Assembly: GCA_035772785.1 (NCBI GenBank)
Contig: JAOCPU010000018.1
Location: 487,739 to 551,738, forward strand
Length of the DNA stretch: 64,000 nt
From: Phlebiopsis flavidoalba
Lineage: Eukaryota; Basidiomycota; Agaricomycetes; Polyporales; Phanerochaetaceae
Direction: 5' to 3'
The position numbers were made by a program, and so were the translations under genes. The notes under the pieces were generated by a model. It worked only from the letters and a program-made list of their open reading frames with translations. It was not told the DNA's origin and did no database searches. Below, piece after piece: positions 33,766 to 44,918 of the stretch. Every line of letters begins with the position of its first letter. Positions within the stretch are counted from its first letter, which is position 1.

Positions 33766-35273
33766 TGCGACGTGTCAGCAGCACTCTCGTCAAACTTGGC
33801 GGTCCTCGGCCCTACGCTGTTCAACAACAGCGAGGTCCGCAGGGCAGGGAGACGTGCTTACAGAGGTAATCGTGGCTTCTCTCCTCTCAACATTTTCGTG
33901 CCTACGGCACGTGCAGCAAACGCAGAGGTCCTCGTCCTGCCCGCGACAGCTATCGTGTACAAGGCTCGTAGAATAATCGTGAATAGACGCAAGAGACAGA
34001 CGCGACCAAGAGATATGTTCAGGACGTAAAGTGTGACGGGAGAGGGCATGCCAGAAGGCGGCAGGTGGTGGAAGTAGGCTGGTTTTACCGCGAACCCTGC
34101 GCGGGATATTGCGTAGAACACGATTTTGGCACTCAAAATCAATTGCGCTCCGAAGCGATGCCCGCGCAGAACGCCAGATCACACTGGACACGGCCACCAA
34201 ACCGGCCCAGACAGATTATCAGGTCAAGAACGACACACCATGCTACCATTGCATCTACACCGACTGTCAAAGTACCAGGACAACGCAACAAGGGAGGGGC
34301 TCAGTAAACGAGGTTGTAGCGATAGATATACTCAAACAACCGCGATCTAGAGAATTGAAAACAGGAACAGAAACACTACAGAGCGATATGAAGACGACGT
34401 CCACGACTCGCGACATTAAAAAAGCCCCGTGCGAAAACATGTTTTACTGGGGTTGAGGCGTCCCGGCTGTCCGGAACAGGAATATGGTACAGAAAGGGAT
34501 CCCTTGTGTCTTGCTGAGTGATACCGTCATAGTCGGTGCGATGCTGTTGAAATCCGATGGGTCCACCCCTTCCACAGTCTTGACTTTCCTCTCCTCCTCA
34601 CGATTAAAACATCCCCTTCCTTCCGCTCACCTCACCGTAACTTTCCGTCGCCGCGATCCCTACGCGGCGTGACGATGCTACCGGCCCAGAGCACCAGTTA
34701 TCCGCTGCAACCTCCATACGCTTCCGCCCCCCATCGACTAACAAACCACGTCCGGAGACCAGACCGCTCGCCTCTCTCAGATCATCAACGCCCTAGAACA
34801 AAGACAGCACCGTCTCGATACCTCCTCTTACGCCCCCCTGGGCCCTGAGGATAGCCTCGCGCTTGCTGCTGGCGACGTAATTGCCCGTTTCCCGGCATCC
34901 CAGCGCACCTTGCGGCGACTCCTCCGGCCCCACCTCCTCACCCCCGCTCCTCCTCCCCTCTAAGATTCCCCCTCCACCCTCCTTTTCCATACCCCCTCCC
35001 TTCATACTTCCTTCCTCTCCTAACCCTCTCTAAGGCCCCGGTCCTCCTCGCCCCTCGCTTTCCCCCCCCACACCCTGGTGGACGATCAACCTGATATAGG
35101 ATTATCACACACGGTGCTCGGGGCTTGAGGAGTGTGTGTTGACCACTTGTGGATCACGCGCGCGTGCTCCTCTATTTTGAGCGGGCCCCTTCTCCCTCTA
35201 GTGCTCCTCTCTCCCACTAACCCTGCGCGCGCGCTGAGCGCTGAAAGCCCACTGCCAAGGAAGCCTGCGGTCA
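33766..35273. other. Region without an assignable gene; pyrimidine-rich tract
   Basis: 33.9-34.5 kb has no supported gene. 34560-35060 is strongly C/T-rich on the plus strand. One plus-strand stretch within it reads ARLSQIINALEQRQHRLDTS and APLGPEDSLALAAGDVIARF (34755-34885), which looks like real helical protein, ending RTLRRLLRPHLLTPAPPPL. It could be a small or partial gene on the plus strand. No domain recognised. Confidence 0.35.
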
Positions 35274-36999
35274 TTACCTATAGACGCCCTGCTTGGCCTT
35301 CTGCTGTTGCTTCGTGGCTTCGTTGATAGCGTACGCACCTCGCTTTTTTTTAACTGCCCGCCCGCCCCCCCACTAGACTATCCGCTCAAAACAGGCATAG
35401 CCCGCGAGAACGTCCTCCGTAGCGCTTTCCTGTATATCCCTCCTTCTGCGGGAATGGGCTGAATCTCCCTGCCCAGCTCTCTGCCTCGATACTCGGTACA
35501 AGTTGTGAAGCGGTCTTCGTACGTGACCAGGTTAATGGTCAAAGACCCAAGATGGCCGAAACGTCACGAACCGACCGATACGTGGAGATCGGTTACGATG
35601 TCTTTGGGAAATCAAAGTTGAAACAACATTGCGTGCTTGGATATCAATACCACGGCTCGTGGTGAGCAAGTCGGAGCAAACGAGGTTACGACAGACACCC
35701 TTAGCTGAAGTCGTGGAAAACGCGGTTACGGTGGGGACTGGAGCATCCTTTGGCATGAGTGAGTAGAAACCATGAGTATACCGAGTTCGGTGACCTTCTT
35801 CGCAAGAAGTTTCTACACGGTTGGTGGAGTTACATCAAATATAATCGATTGGTTGATTTGAAGCCTTTACATAGGCCCGGTCAAATATCAGCAGTGTGTG
35901 CGGACGCGATGGGGTCCATACCTTGGAGAAGAGCGTGTTAAGACAGTGCGCACCCTTCTGTCTTTCCTCTACATACGCATATATTGCGTGACACCGCGAA
36001 GAGTGTAGTTCGTCCATGAGGTTGATTTCGTCTTATCTTCCTATGGCGAGTCCATGTCGTTTTATCCTGGGTGCCCAAACTCAATCAATAGGAGGTGTTG
36101 CCGGGATTGCCCAAAGTACGTACCTTGGAAGTCTTTGACGATCATGTGGAAGGTTGCAGCTTCGCAACAGTCACGTAAAGCAACATGACTCTTGCCGGTC
36201 TTTCGGCATGCTAGCTGAGCAAGCCTGCTCCATTACGGGGGTGAGAATTTGGTAACAGGACGAGAAGCTTATTCGTGCTTCATCCTCATGACTGAAGACA
36301 GGGCATTCACTGAGGATCGGCGATGTTCTTGCCTACTAAGATCAAGAATACGGTCCAGGAGGTTCCAACAAGTACGTGTACGGCTTCTGACAAATCGTAT
36401 GATATCGTCTTTGAGTGTAGTTCCGCCATTGGTCCCACCATGACCTGGATGTTCATGTGCTTTCCGAGTATTTTGCAGACCTGAGCAGTCCATAAGCAGA
36501 GCGAGTTCACGAGTGGGGGACGAGGAGGAGGGCTTTGGATCTTGTTCTTGTTGATGTCAATTTGTTGTAGAAGAGGGGATGACGAAGGCAGCGGTCTTGC
36601 CCGTGCCGTTCTTTTGCTCGGGCGAGCACGTCGCGTTTCGTCAAAGCGATAGGAAATGGCTTCTTCCTGGATGGGTGAGGGGTCGTTCAAAGCCGGCTTC
36701 AAATATGCCCATCAAAGAGCTCGCGGGCGGATGTGCATGTCCTCGAATTCCAACCCCTTCGCTAACGCAAGTTGAGATGACGTCCTCGGTTTGAGGTCCG
36801 AAGATCTTTTGGATGGCGGGGGCTGGAGGCTTGACTTCCAAGCAGCATCGCCTGCCGCTGCATTAAAAAATCAGCGGAGAGAATCCGGGAAAGTATGCGC
36901 GATACATACGATGTTGAGGACTCAGGGGCGGGCCTTGTTGAGGAACATTGTAGGGCGAGGGGTTGTTCACCATGAGGAGGTTGCACTTGGCATAGACAT
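35274..36999 (-). CDS. DHH1: DEAD-box RNA helicase DHH1/DDX6
   Basis: Minus strand from ATG 36999 (MSMPSATSS...NNPSPYNVPQQGPP). After an intron (about 36905-36860) come AAWKSSLQPPPP, LEFEDMHIRRELLMGIFEAG, FERPSPIQEEAI (Q motif) and ALTKRDVLARAKNGTGKTAA (motif I, frames alternating). Next are LQQIDINKNKIQ, TAQVCKILGKHMNIQVMV, LSEAVHVLVGT (motif Ib region), a damaged DEAD box near 36300, [40 protein letters not shown] (motif V), NVVINFDFP, HRIGRSGRFGHLG (motif VI), INLVTYEDRF and REIQPIP. The tail has EATKQQQKAKQGVYR before TAA at 35274-35276. Dhh1 represses translation and activates decapping in P-bodies. Length and motif order are normal. Shifts are frequent, and the DEAD sequence itself is only recovered after indel correction. 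Confidence 0.92.
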
Positions 37000-37479
37000 A
37001 TGAGGGGGTTACGTGGGTTTGGTAAAAGAGTACTCGACTAGTATTAGTGAGAGACTTGCTGGAAGGGCGAAAAGTGTACGGCGTTGTGCTTTGCAAGGGT
37101 GAGGGTGGTCCGTAGAAAACGGCGGCGCAGGAGCAGCTACTACTGCAGTCGTGCGTGTTGGTCAAGGAGCAGGGGTCAGGCAACTGGCCAGCGATTCGTC
37201 GCATCAGTCCTCAAGGGTTTGGCGTCTTTTCTTACCTAAAAAGAAAAAAAAAGAAAAAAAAAAAAAAAAAACCCAAATGTAGTGTTTTGTGCTCCAAACC
37301 TTCATCGTTCGAACTGCATACACACGCAGGCTACTCTTATACAAAAACAGCCTTATATTTGCACTAATGTTCCAGAAATGTAGGGCGATCGGTAGAATAT
37401 GGACGTGGTAGCTCAACACGATCCAACTGCCACACGCTGGGAACGTCTTAAGAGACCCACAGGGTCAATAGCGAATTAT
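37000..37479. other. Intergenic upstream of DHH1, with A-rich homopolymer
   Basis: Promoter side of DHH1 and 3' side of the carboxylesterase gene. It contains an A-rich run at 37240-37271 (AAAAGAAAAAAAAAGAAAA...), T-rich on the DHH1 coding strand, which resembles a nucleosome-excluding poly(dA:dT) promoter tract. Confidence 0.5.
37240..37271 (+). repeat. Poly(A) tract
   Basis: About 32 bases of A interrupted by two or three G. Its length is unreliable in an indel-prone assembly. Confidence 0.8.
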
Positions 37480-40010
37480 ACATAGAGCAGATATAGCTGT
37501 CCTTACCTGTGGAAAAATTGGTACGCACTTCATTCCAGAAACTACAGGTAGAATCGGCCGTGGAGGTGGCAGTCACCGAGGTTGTTGCCACCAGAGGATT
37601 GTATCCAAGGATTGAGCAGAAGGGAGGTTGGCGTCTTCTGGGCTAGTATTGCTTCCAACACACTGACTGTCCACCTGCGGGTCCTTTGAAAGCGGATCTA
37701 TAATCCGGGCGTAATAAGCTCAACCGCGCGTTCTACACGGGGATGGACCTGAGCTACTCACCCTTGATGAAGTTCGTCCAGGCGTCCACCATGATATTGA
37801 TATTTGTATCTCCTGCGGTTCCCAGGTGTCGCAGGAATGAAGGTGGTGCCGGGGGTCCGATAGCGTGAGAAGTCTGCCATTGACTCTATGACAAATCGTA
37901 AATGTCTGTGCCATGGAAAGCGCCACACACGTACCTGGGACCCTCTGAGTTAACCCGGTTGGCTGCGATGAACAGGTCAAATCTGTATCGCCATACAGGA
38001 AGGTTCAAGGCGCGGGTGCGCTCTGTTGCGAGATTATGCCACTAAACACTGCATGTGCGCCGTCACACGCCAGATCTGTGATGACGCATTTGAAGGCAGT
38101 TGGGAAAGCTTCGTACAGGAACAGGATTAAAGGAGCCTCCTCCATCCTGGTAAGGTTCGCGCCATGGCATGTTTTGGGGGGGGGGTGAAGTTCATTGCTT
38201 TTACTGTACAGGCCAGGAATCTATGAGCTGTGCGTCTCGTTAACAGGACGGCGGTGGTAAAAAGAAAATGCATGCCTGAGTGAGTGGCTGCTACAATGTC
38301 CGGGAGATACGCAGTCGGTTCGCCTTCGATGAGTCGAGCGTACACTGCTCCTTCATTCTGCCCCACATCGACATACATGTGCTCGCAACGGTTTAGATCA
38401 GGTAAATACAAATTTCCGAAGTCGCCGTGACTAGGGTTGGTGAGGTAACAGAACGACCGGGGGGGGGGGGGTGGGGGGGGGGGGGCATAATAATGACGTA
38501 CTGACTGTACGCAGCGGAAAAAAAGCGGTTGCGTTTCCCCTTGCAGTACAGTGCGTCAAGTTATAATTTTACATAGCTGAGGCAAACTCGAACTTCCCCC
38601 CAGCGACATATTTATGAGATGATATGCAACGCTTACTCTTTCCAGATGGTAACATTATCTGTGGACGCATACTTCAAGGAACCCTTGGAATTGTGATCCC
38701 GGTGGCGAGTAGAACTTCTGCTAATGCGCGTCGCGACTAGCTTCGTCCGTGCAGACAATCTAAAGCCCACGTCCGGTAAGGGCAGCTCAATATTGGAGGC
38801 CACTTTTGCTGGCGGATTTGGTCGTTCAGAGGCCACATAGGTTGGGATGCTGTGTGTCGGCTAAGAACACAAAGTGAACATGGACGAACAATGATGGCAC
38901 CCACCCTGTCAGCACTGCTGGCATGACGGATGGCAGGCCCGAGAATAATCGTGTCCTCTGGCAAAATGCTAGTCATAATACTGGTTGGGTCATTTTCCTT
39001 CGCACCAGACGCGACTGTCTCCTACAGAACATATCCGATCTAAAGTGATCGAGTGAGCTGACAGTCGAGCATACTATAGCAAGAATGCAATTCCTGACCT
39101 CCTGAGCGTGATCTTGTCCGGATCTCCACCGAATTTTTTTCTACGAGTTAGGTGGCGGTGGGCGTCAGGCCCACTCCCGATCAGCCGAGCAACGCGTGTC
39201 CGAGGCTAGACCCTAAGTTCTGCGTCTTCCCGCCTCCTCCGATCGCCCGATCCCTCTGCAGGCATGCGAAATGCCCAGGAGCGAGAGACGGTAGCCGAAG
39301 TTGGCGACAAAGACGTGATACCCTAGAGATATCATCAGATATCTATCACTCATTTCAAGGTATATTTCTTCCGCTCACACGACTTTGCTGCAGGGAGATA
39401 AGATCCGTCCGACCTTGGGATCTGACGCCGAGCCACTATCTATATCCAACCCACCGCTGTTTGAAAAGCTATCAGCACCTAGTGGTCTACTAGAATAACT
39501 GAAGTGGAAACATACTAGTAACGTAGATCTACACCGGAAGCTGCTGCTCGCATTTTGCCGGTGCCATGATTATTGATTAACAAACAATCCTCACTCTGCA
39601 CCGACGTGCCATTTGCCTTCTCCATTCGCTCTACGCGAACCCGTCAGCATCCACCAACCGCACCAACGACCCAGAGCCGAACTCACCGCCCCTGCAGCAT
39701 GCACGCAGGCCCATACGCACTCGCGTCGATGACCTCCCCAGGCTTCACCTTGACAGGCTTGTGGCGGCCTCCACCGGTTTCGCGCCCGACGTGTCATCAG
39801 CATCCCCCCCGGACGCCGAGCCCACTTCTTCAGCGGCACATCTGTTGTGTTCGTACTCAAGGAATCCTTGTCCCAGATACTGACCGTAACCCGAGGTCGT
39901 CTGCACGCGTGCTGTGTGTCGTTTGCGGGCGGTGCTGCTGCAGAGACGATGCGGAGCGCGGCGAGAGAGCGCCAGCCTGTCAGGGCGAGCAGGTGTAGGG
40001 CGATCGCCAT
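37480..40010 (-). CDS. Secreted type-B carboxylesterase/lipase
   Basis: Minus strand. ATG 40010 gives a signal-like start MAIALHLLALTGWRSLAALR. Landmarks of the family follow over many introns: KPGEVIDASAYGPACMLQG (about 39760-39700), FGYRLSLLG (about 39290-39265), NLGL..DTR (about 39215-39180), FGGDPDKITL (about 39131-39102) just before the expected nucleophile elbow, and TSILPEDTIILGPAIRH. Near the end are RFDLFIAANRVNSEG, the catalytic-His block AFHGTDIYDL (about 37935-37905) and MVDAWTNFIKG (about 37785-37755). The GESAGA elbow falls at an exon start near 39020 where bases are scrambled (ETVASGAKEN as read), so the Ser is not directly visible. Such enzymes hydrolyse esters outside the cell, including plant-wall or lipid esters. 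A C-run of about 27 bases (38459-38485) lies inside the gene. Confidence 0.75.
38459..38485 (+). repeat. Poly(G) tract
   Basis: 27 bases, all G except one T at 38472. On the coding strand of the esterase it is a C tract, most likely within an intron or a collapsed low-complexity stretch. It could form a G-quadruplex. Confidence 0.85.
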
Positions 40011-40518
40011 GGCTTTTTTAGGGTTGCGTCGGCGCTGTCGAGTGCTGCTGTGGCGAACATGATCATTTGAGGGCGGAGTTGAGGAGTTCGGGGGAGTACT
40101 CGGTAGTTGGTAGATGGTGTTGTGAAGTTGAGTAGTCACAAGGGAGAACGCTGACGTGTGTTCTGTGTTGAGTTGAACGTTTGCGCGCTTCGTGGCACAT
40201 TCAAGTGCTTGTCTTTCTTGATCAGCGAAGGGCAAGCTAGATCCTGGAAGATGGTTGAGGAGAGATGAGAGCGTAGAAATCGTGGCTTATAATAGCCTGT
40301 ATCATGCGTTCACATGCGAACAGATAGGGAGTAGAAAAGACGTGATTATGATCTGGATGTGTATTTTACGAGTATAGTCTGGAACATGATATGAGTGTGC
40401 GCAGGCTCATATGGTATCAACATACTCACAGTACATTTCAATACATCGAACATACCATTAGTCTATATCATCATTCCCCTCTTCTTGCTCTTCACCTTTC
40501 CCATCTGGATCTTTATCT
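40011..40518. other. Intergenic between carboxylesterase and first DUF1769 gene
   Basis: About 500 bases upstream of the esterase. A plus-strand C/T-rich stretch near 40460-40530 matches the 3' end of the DUF1769 gene. No separate gene seen. Confidence 0.4.
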
Positions 40519-41544
40519 TCATCCTGGATTGACCTCAATACTGACGCACCAAAACACGTCCCTCACAGGCTGCCCCGTCTCCGTCTGCTCCTTCGGCGCG
40601 CGAGAACAGCAAACAAAGTGCAACGGGCCTGGCCGTCCCCAGTATTTCATCATGTCAAAGGTCATGCCCGCCGGAAGTTGCAAGCTTATCCCTGAAGGAC
40701 TGAACGAGAGATAATTGTAACAGAAATCTGTGGTTATAACGTCCCCTACTTGATGCGTCAACTTGAATCTCTGGGTCATCGCTGGAGGCAGACCATGCTT
40801 ACATTCAGGGGGCCCAAAGGATAATGTCCTTTCTATGATTCGCATCTTGACAATACGTCCGCCTGGACGCAGGATTGTGGGGAATCTTGTATGCCGGACT
40901 TCTCCCCGCCCTTGACACGGAGCTGAGACGTTGTCCTCCCTCCTGCAGCGGCTTGACAGGCGGGAACGGTGGCACTTGGTGGCATCTCGTCCGTCCGTGT
41001 ATGCGCAAAATATGTCATTGTCGAAATGAGGGGTGACAACGCCCAAGGCTTCGTTTTCGATTGCAAGTCTTGTTCCATGCATGGATCCATGGGTTATCTG
41101 GCTATAGATGAAGCAAAGGCGGACCTGGACGAGCGAACGGTGCGTACTGCATAAAGCTCAAAATTGCGCTGAACCCCCACGGTATACGTGGCAGCGGCCC
41201 TGTCAAAACACATTCCCAAACAGAATATCATCTGCCGAGTGCTCCTGCAAAAAGCGTCCTGTATCACCACGCCTCAGACTCTAGGCTCCCCTGTAACGTC
41301 GGCGCGCACCGCGCGACGCACCTTGCACCTGTAATACTCCACGTCACGTCCTGCTGGCGCTCGCGAAAGTACGCGCTGTCCCTGCAACGGCCCCCTCGTG
41401 GGGTCCGCAAAGGTTTTTTGATGTACACCGCGACGGCGCCCTCGAACGCCGCCGGTCGCGATGTGCGTCGGCTGGCCCGTGTTCGCGCGGATTTCTTTCA
41501 GCTCGGTGGGCGAGGGCCCCCGCGAGGATGCGTAAACGCGGCAT
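40519..41544 (-). CDS. DUF1769 (UPF0590-type) protein, copy 1
   Basis: ATG 41544 (minus) starts MPRLRILAGPSPTELKEIRA with one shift, then NTGQPTHIATG, AFEGAVAVYIK, DSAYFRERQ (the Q-x-R-D-V-T-W part follows), KPWALSPLISTMTYFAHTR, GGRIVKMRIIERTLSFGPPE, FKLTHQVGDVITTDFCYNYL, FSPSGISLQLPAGMTFDMMK, YWGRPGPLHFVCC. These blocks are the fungal DUF1769 family in order and at usual length (about 300 residues). The domain is found across fungi (for example S. pombe Duc1). I know of no enzymatic role and do not propose one. A diverged second copy lies immediately upstream in the same orientation. Frame breaks at about 41510, 41400, 41330 and 41000 look technical. Confidence 0.8.
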
Positions 41545-42043
41545 GTCTTTCTGCCTAGTGTAGTTGTAGGATGAGAGCTGTTGGCAAGTCATGGTTGGGC
41601 AGCCAGCCAGGTGAGCGTGGCCCGTGGTGTGGCTCTAGATCGCGCTGACGTCCCAAACAACGCAACCGAGGACGAGTCTTTGGCCTACTTCTGGCGCTTA
41701 CGGTTAACGCCACGAGGGCGAAGACCCTGGCGCCAAGCCCTTACGCGTCCCCCCTTTTTCGCGACTAATGCGAACGGCACTGTGATTGCGTCTTACGGCC
41801 CAGCTAGTGGTACAGATTTCACGAGATACTATGGAAATGGTATAGAGATGGAGGTAGTGTCGCTAATTGGTTGCCCTCAAACAAGGTCCAATTAATGCAG
41901 CAAGATGTCCGGTATGAGTTTTCCAAAAGCCTATTTTCGGACGACGGGATAGCGACGTGTACAAGCCGCTACTTCACGCGCTCGATACTACACGTCTCGG
42001 TTTCTCTATGGACTGGGCCCCATCGTCCCCGCTCCCATGACCA
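41545..42043. other. Spacer between tandem DUF1769 copies, with a plus-strand open frame
   Basis: A 104-codon plus-strand frame at 41581-41895 includes DESLAYFWRLRLTPRG and GTVIASYGPASGTDFTRYYG and is less biased than typical shadows. It has no recognised domain and may be an unannotated small gene or the remains of one. Otherwise this should hold the 3' end of copy 2 and the promoter of copy 1. Confidence 0.35.
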
Positions 42044-43109
42044 CTACAAAACAATATCCGCCCCCAAGGCTGCTTGTCCGCCCCAGGCCCCCCTATTCCG
42101 CTCCCGCACACGACAAACCGGAACGGGCTGGCCGTCCCAGTAGCGAAGGCAGTCGAATATCGCAAATACCACAGCGGCAAACGCAGAGGCACAATCCCGT
42201 TCCCCCGCTTGATAATCCAAATATTGGTGACGGAAGTCCGCCGTGATCACGTCCCTGCGGCGCCACAGACAGTTGGCATCTCTCATATTTGTTGCAGATT
42301 CGGGAGGGCAGGTCGGTACCTTTGGGACCGTGAAACACGACGTTCGCCCCGCCGCTCGGAATCGTGCGGAAGTGGATCTTGCGCTGTTTGCGGTGCGGCG
42401 GGGGATCGGCGTGTCCGCGCGCCGTGCGCCCGCCGTGCCCGCGTCGCACAGCGGATGTGCGTACGATGTTCTCGGATATGGGGTCGAGGGGGGCCGGGAA
42501 CGAGGGCACGCTGGCCGCGGGTCGCTGAGCCCGGTGTGTGGTGGATGTGGGGGGCAAAATCGTCGCCAGACTCAGGGCGAGAAATCCCATATGGTCGCGA
42601 TTTTGATGCAAGGTTTCCTGTAATGGTGGGTCGACGTATCTGTAAAACGCGTGAAATCAGATGCGATTGACACGGTTTCTTTTTTGTGTTTGAACCCACC
42701 TCTATGCACTGATGGGCCAGCAACCAGCGCCAAAAAACCCCCATGGAAGCTTGAGTGGCTTGTCAAAGACGTTCCGAATATAATGTCATCTGCGGAGTGA
42801 GTTTGGAGAAATCGACCTGGGAGACAATAACGCGTATCGTGAGCATGAAGCGTCGGTACATGTGGTGAAGAAAGTCACACACCCTGCAGTTTGTATACTC
42901 CACGTGAATGCCTTTACGGTCTTTGTGGTCAATCGTACGGACTACTCGTTGGGCTATACCCGACGAATCCGCGAGCCCTTTGATGTAAGACTGGGCGACC
43001 TGGCCGTCAAGCCTTGACGACTTGATATGTAGTGGCTCGTCCGAGTTGATCTCTATGGGTGTCGAAGTCCGTAAACGAGTTGCCCCGCCAGGAAGCGTAG
43101 CTGTGGCAT
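42044..43109 (-). CDS. DUF1769 (UPF0590-type) protein, copy 2, diverged
   Basis: ATG 43109 (minus) begins MPQLRFLAGATRLRTSTPIE, parallel to MPRLRILAG of copy 1. Then INSDEPLHIKSSRLDGQVAV, YIKGLADSSG (aligned with AVAVYIK of copy 1), FMLTIRVIVSQVDFSKLTPQ, and in the last third RDVITADFRHQYLDYQAGER and RYWDGQPVPF, aligned with GDVITTDFCYNYLSF and KYWGRPGPLHF. Similarity is clear in domain blocks and weak elsewhere, so the duplication is not recent. The middle (42700-42300) is Pro/Arg-rich and GC-rich and less certain. Same strand as copy 1, about 500 bases apart. Role unknown. Confidence 0.7.
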
Positions 43110-43455
43110 TTCGATTCAAGCAGCACAAGAACCGGTGATAAAGCAGAGGGCCGGGGGAAGGGGAGGCGCAGCGCGATTACATAATAAGGGGGCGGTAGAC
43201 CAGCTACTCAGTGAGGGAAAAAGGGACCGAGGGCGGTGGAGTGGTTCGAGGAGAACGGGTTGCAGTTGCCGCCTTGTCGCGCGAGGGAACTTCGATCTAG
43301 TAACGGTCGCCAACGTCCCGCCGTCGACTATACTATTGGGCATCGATTCGATTTTTTGTGGGATCGTCGTGTAGCGTCGGTGGCTGCGACACAGCTGCGG
43401 TGAGCTCCGCGGCGATGAGACAATGAGACGTCCTCAGCTGAACAGACTGGGTAGA

Positions 43456-43484
43456 AAAAACAAAAAAAAAAAAAAAAAAAAAAC
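43456..43484 (+). repeat. Poly(A) tract
   Basis: About 29 bases of A with one C. It lies in the spacer upstream of DUF1769 copy 2 (T-rich on that gene's coding strand). Confidence 0.8.
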
Positions 43485-44590
43485 AGGCTCTTCGAGGCGG
43501 CCTTCCAAGTGCTATGCATGACCGGGTACCATCAGTGTTTACATCCGCCATCGAATGCTACTTGTGTGAATTGCCCCTACACGGTCAGCATTGGGATCGA
43601 ATAGACTGTTTTTGTTGAACTGTGCCTTGCGATGGGCTAGACCCTGTTCGTGATAAACTCCCGGAGGGCTGTTCGTCACGTCGGGTTTGTCAAACTAATC
43701 ATGCGCCCAGTGGCTGGCGATGCCAATTAGTCTGGTGTCAAATGATAGCTGTGAGAGGCCGGTGAACTGAGCGCAGACATGACGGGGTTTTTGTCTGGAA
43801 ACACCTGTCACCGCAGGAAAGGCAATGTGTGGGTGAGGTAGCTCGTCAAGATGCTCTCATGGCGCACCGCGTTCTAGCAGTTCTGCGCATTGTGTGGAGC
43901 TCCGTGAAGGAGAGGGTCGCCACAGGGTGGCATTGCGGGGTGCCCCGCTGCTGAATCACGAGGACCGAGGAGGTCGGAGACTGCAATGAACAGTCTGTGT
44001 TGTTGAGACCTGCAGGGTGCTTGACGAAGAGCCTCTGCGCGCATCTTTGCAAGTGGTCGTACTGTCACAGTAGAGTGACGTTTGTACAGACATGGCGGCG
44101 GGCGTGGGCGATTGGGGCGTCCGTCGAAAAGGGCGGCAGCGATGCAACAAGCGTCAGAGAGAAAAACAATGCAGAAAGAGATGCGAAATTAGTCCACGCT
44201 GGCCTCGGTTCAGGTCGTGCTCACCGAGGGCGGGATGGCGGGCGGCTCAGACGCGCTTGGCGGGCTCGCGGAGGGTTTCACCGCTGGGCTGTGATTGGCG
44301 CAAGGCGGGGTGGCGCCCAGGCACGCCCCCACAAAAGGCAAGTCGGACGCGGTGTGGGCCAGGCCTCGGGGATAGACGAGGTCACACGTTGGCCACGGCA
44401 GAGCGATCAGAAATGGCGGTTTTGATTTGTGTGTGACAGCGAGTTGGCCCAACGGGAGTCGGCGCTGGTGCACCCGTGCCCGTTCTTAACCTCACGCCCC
44501 GTCCGACCCGCCGGCACCGCTCTTCTCCTCTCTCTCGCTCGCCTCGTCCTCCCCGTCCGCCAGCCCAGAGATTGAGAGGTGTGTGTCTCT

Positions 44591-44666
44591 CGCCATCGCA
44601 AACACCTGTTGTCGAAGCTCATACCGCCATCGCAAACACCTGTTGTCGAAGCTCATACCGCCATCG
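44591..44666 (+). repeat. 34-base tandem repeat, 2.2 copies
   Basis: The unit begins CGCCATCGCAAACACCTGTT and continues GTCGAAGCTCATAC. It occurs perfectly at 44591-44624 and 44625-44658, followed by eight bases of a third copy. Two identical 34-mers in an error-rich assembly suggest either a recent duplication or an assembly stutter. It sits about 250 bases before the DUF7729 start. Confidence 0.9.
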
Positions 44667-44918
44667 TTCCATCTCATCTGTGGCTGCAGGGCCTGCACAG
44701 GTTTCGCCCTGATCTCTTCTCACCAGCTCTGGCCCCCTACGCTGCCAGTTGGCCAGCCAGAGCATCCACTCATTATCCTACGACGTTCCTTACGACCGCC
44801 TCGCCACTGTTGCTGCTGCCTAGAAGTTAACTGCAATCTAGCATCTTCATCTCTACCATCTTCTCCCGTCAAGATCTACACTGCAATTTCACATTGGTTA
44901 TACGTACCCTCGCGAAAA

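Larger units (their letters stand above)
43110..44918. other. Intergenic with homopolymer and tandem repeat
   Basis: Divergent spacer of 1.8 kb. It holds a poly(A) run (43456-43484) and, nearer the DUF7729 gene, a 34-base tandem duplication (44591-44666). C/T-rich sequence from 44820 to 44918 precedes that gene's ATG and looks like its leader. No gene recognised in 43.5-44.5 kb. Confidence 0.4.
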
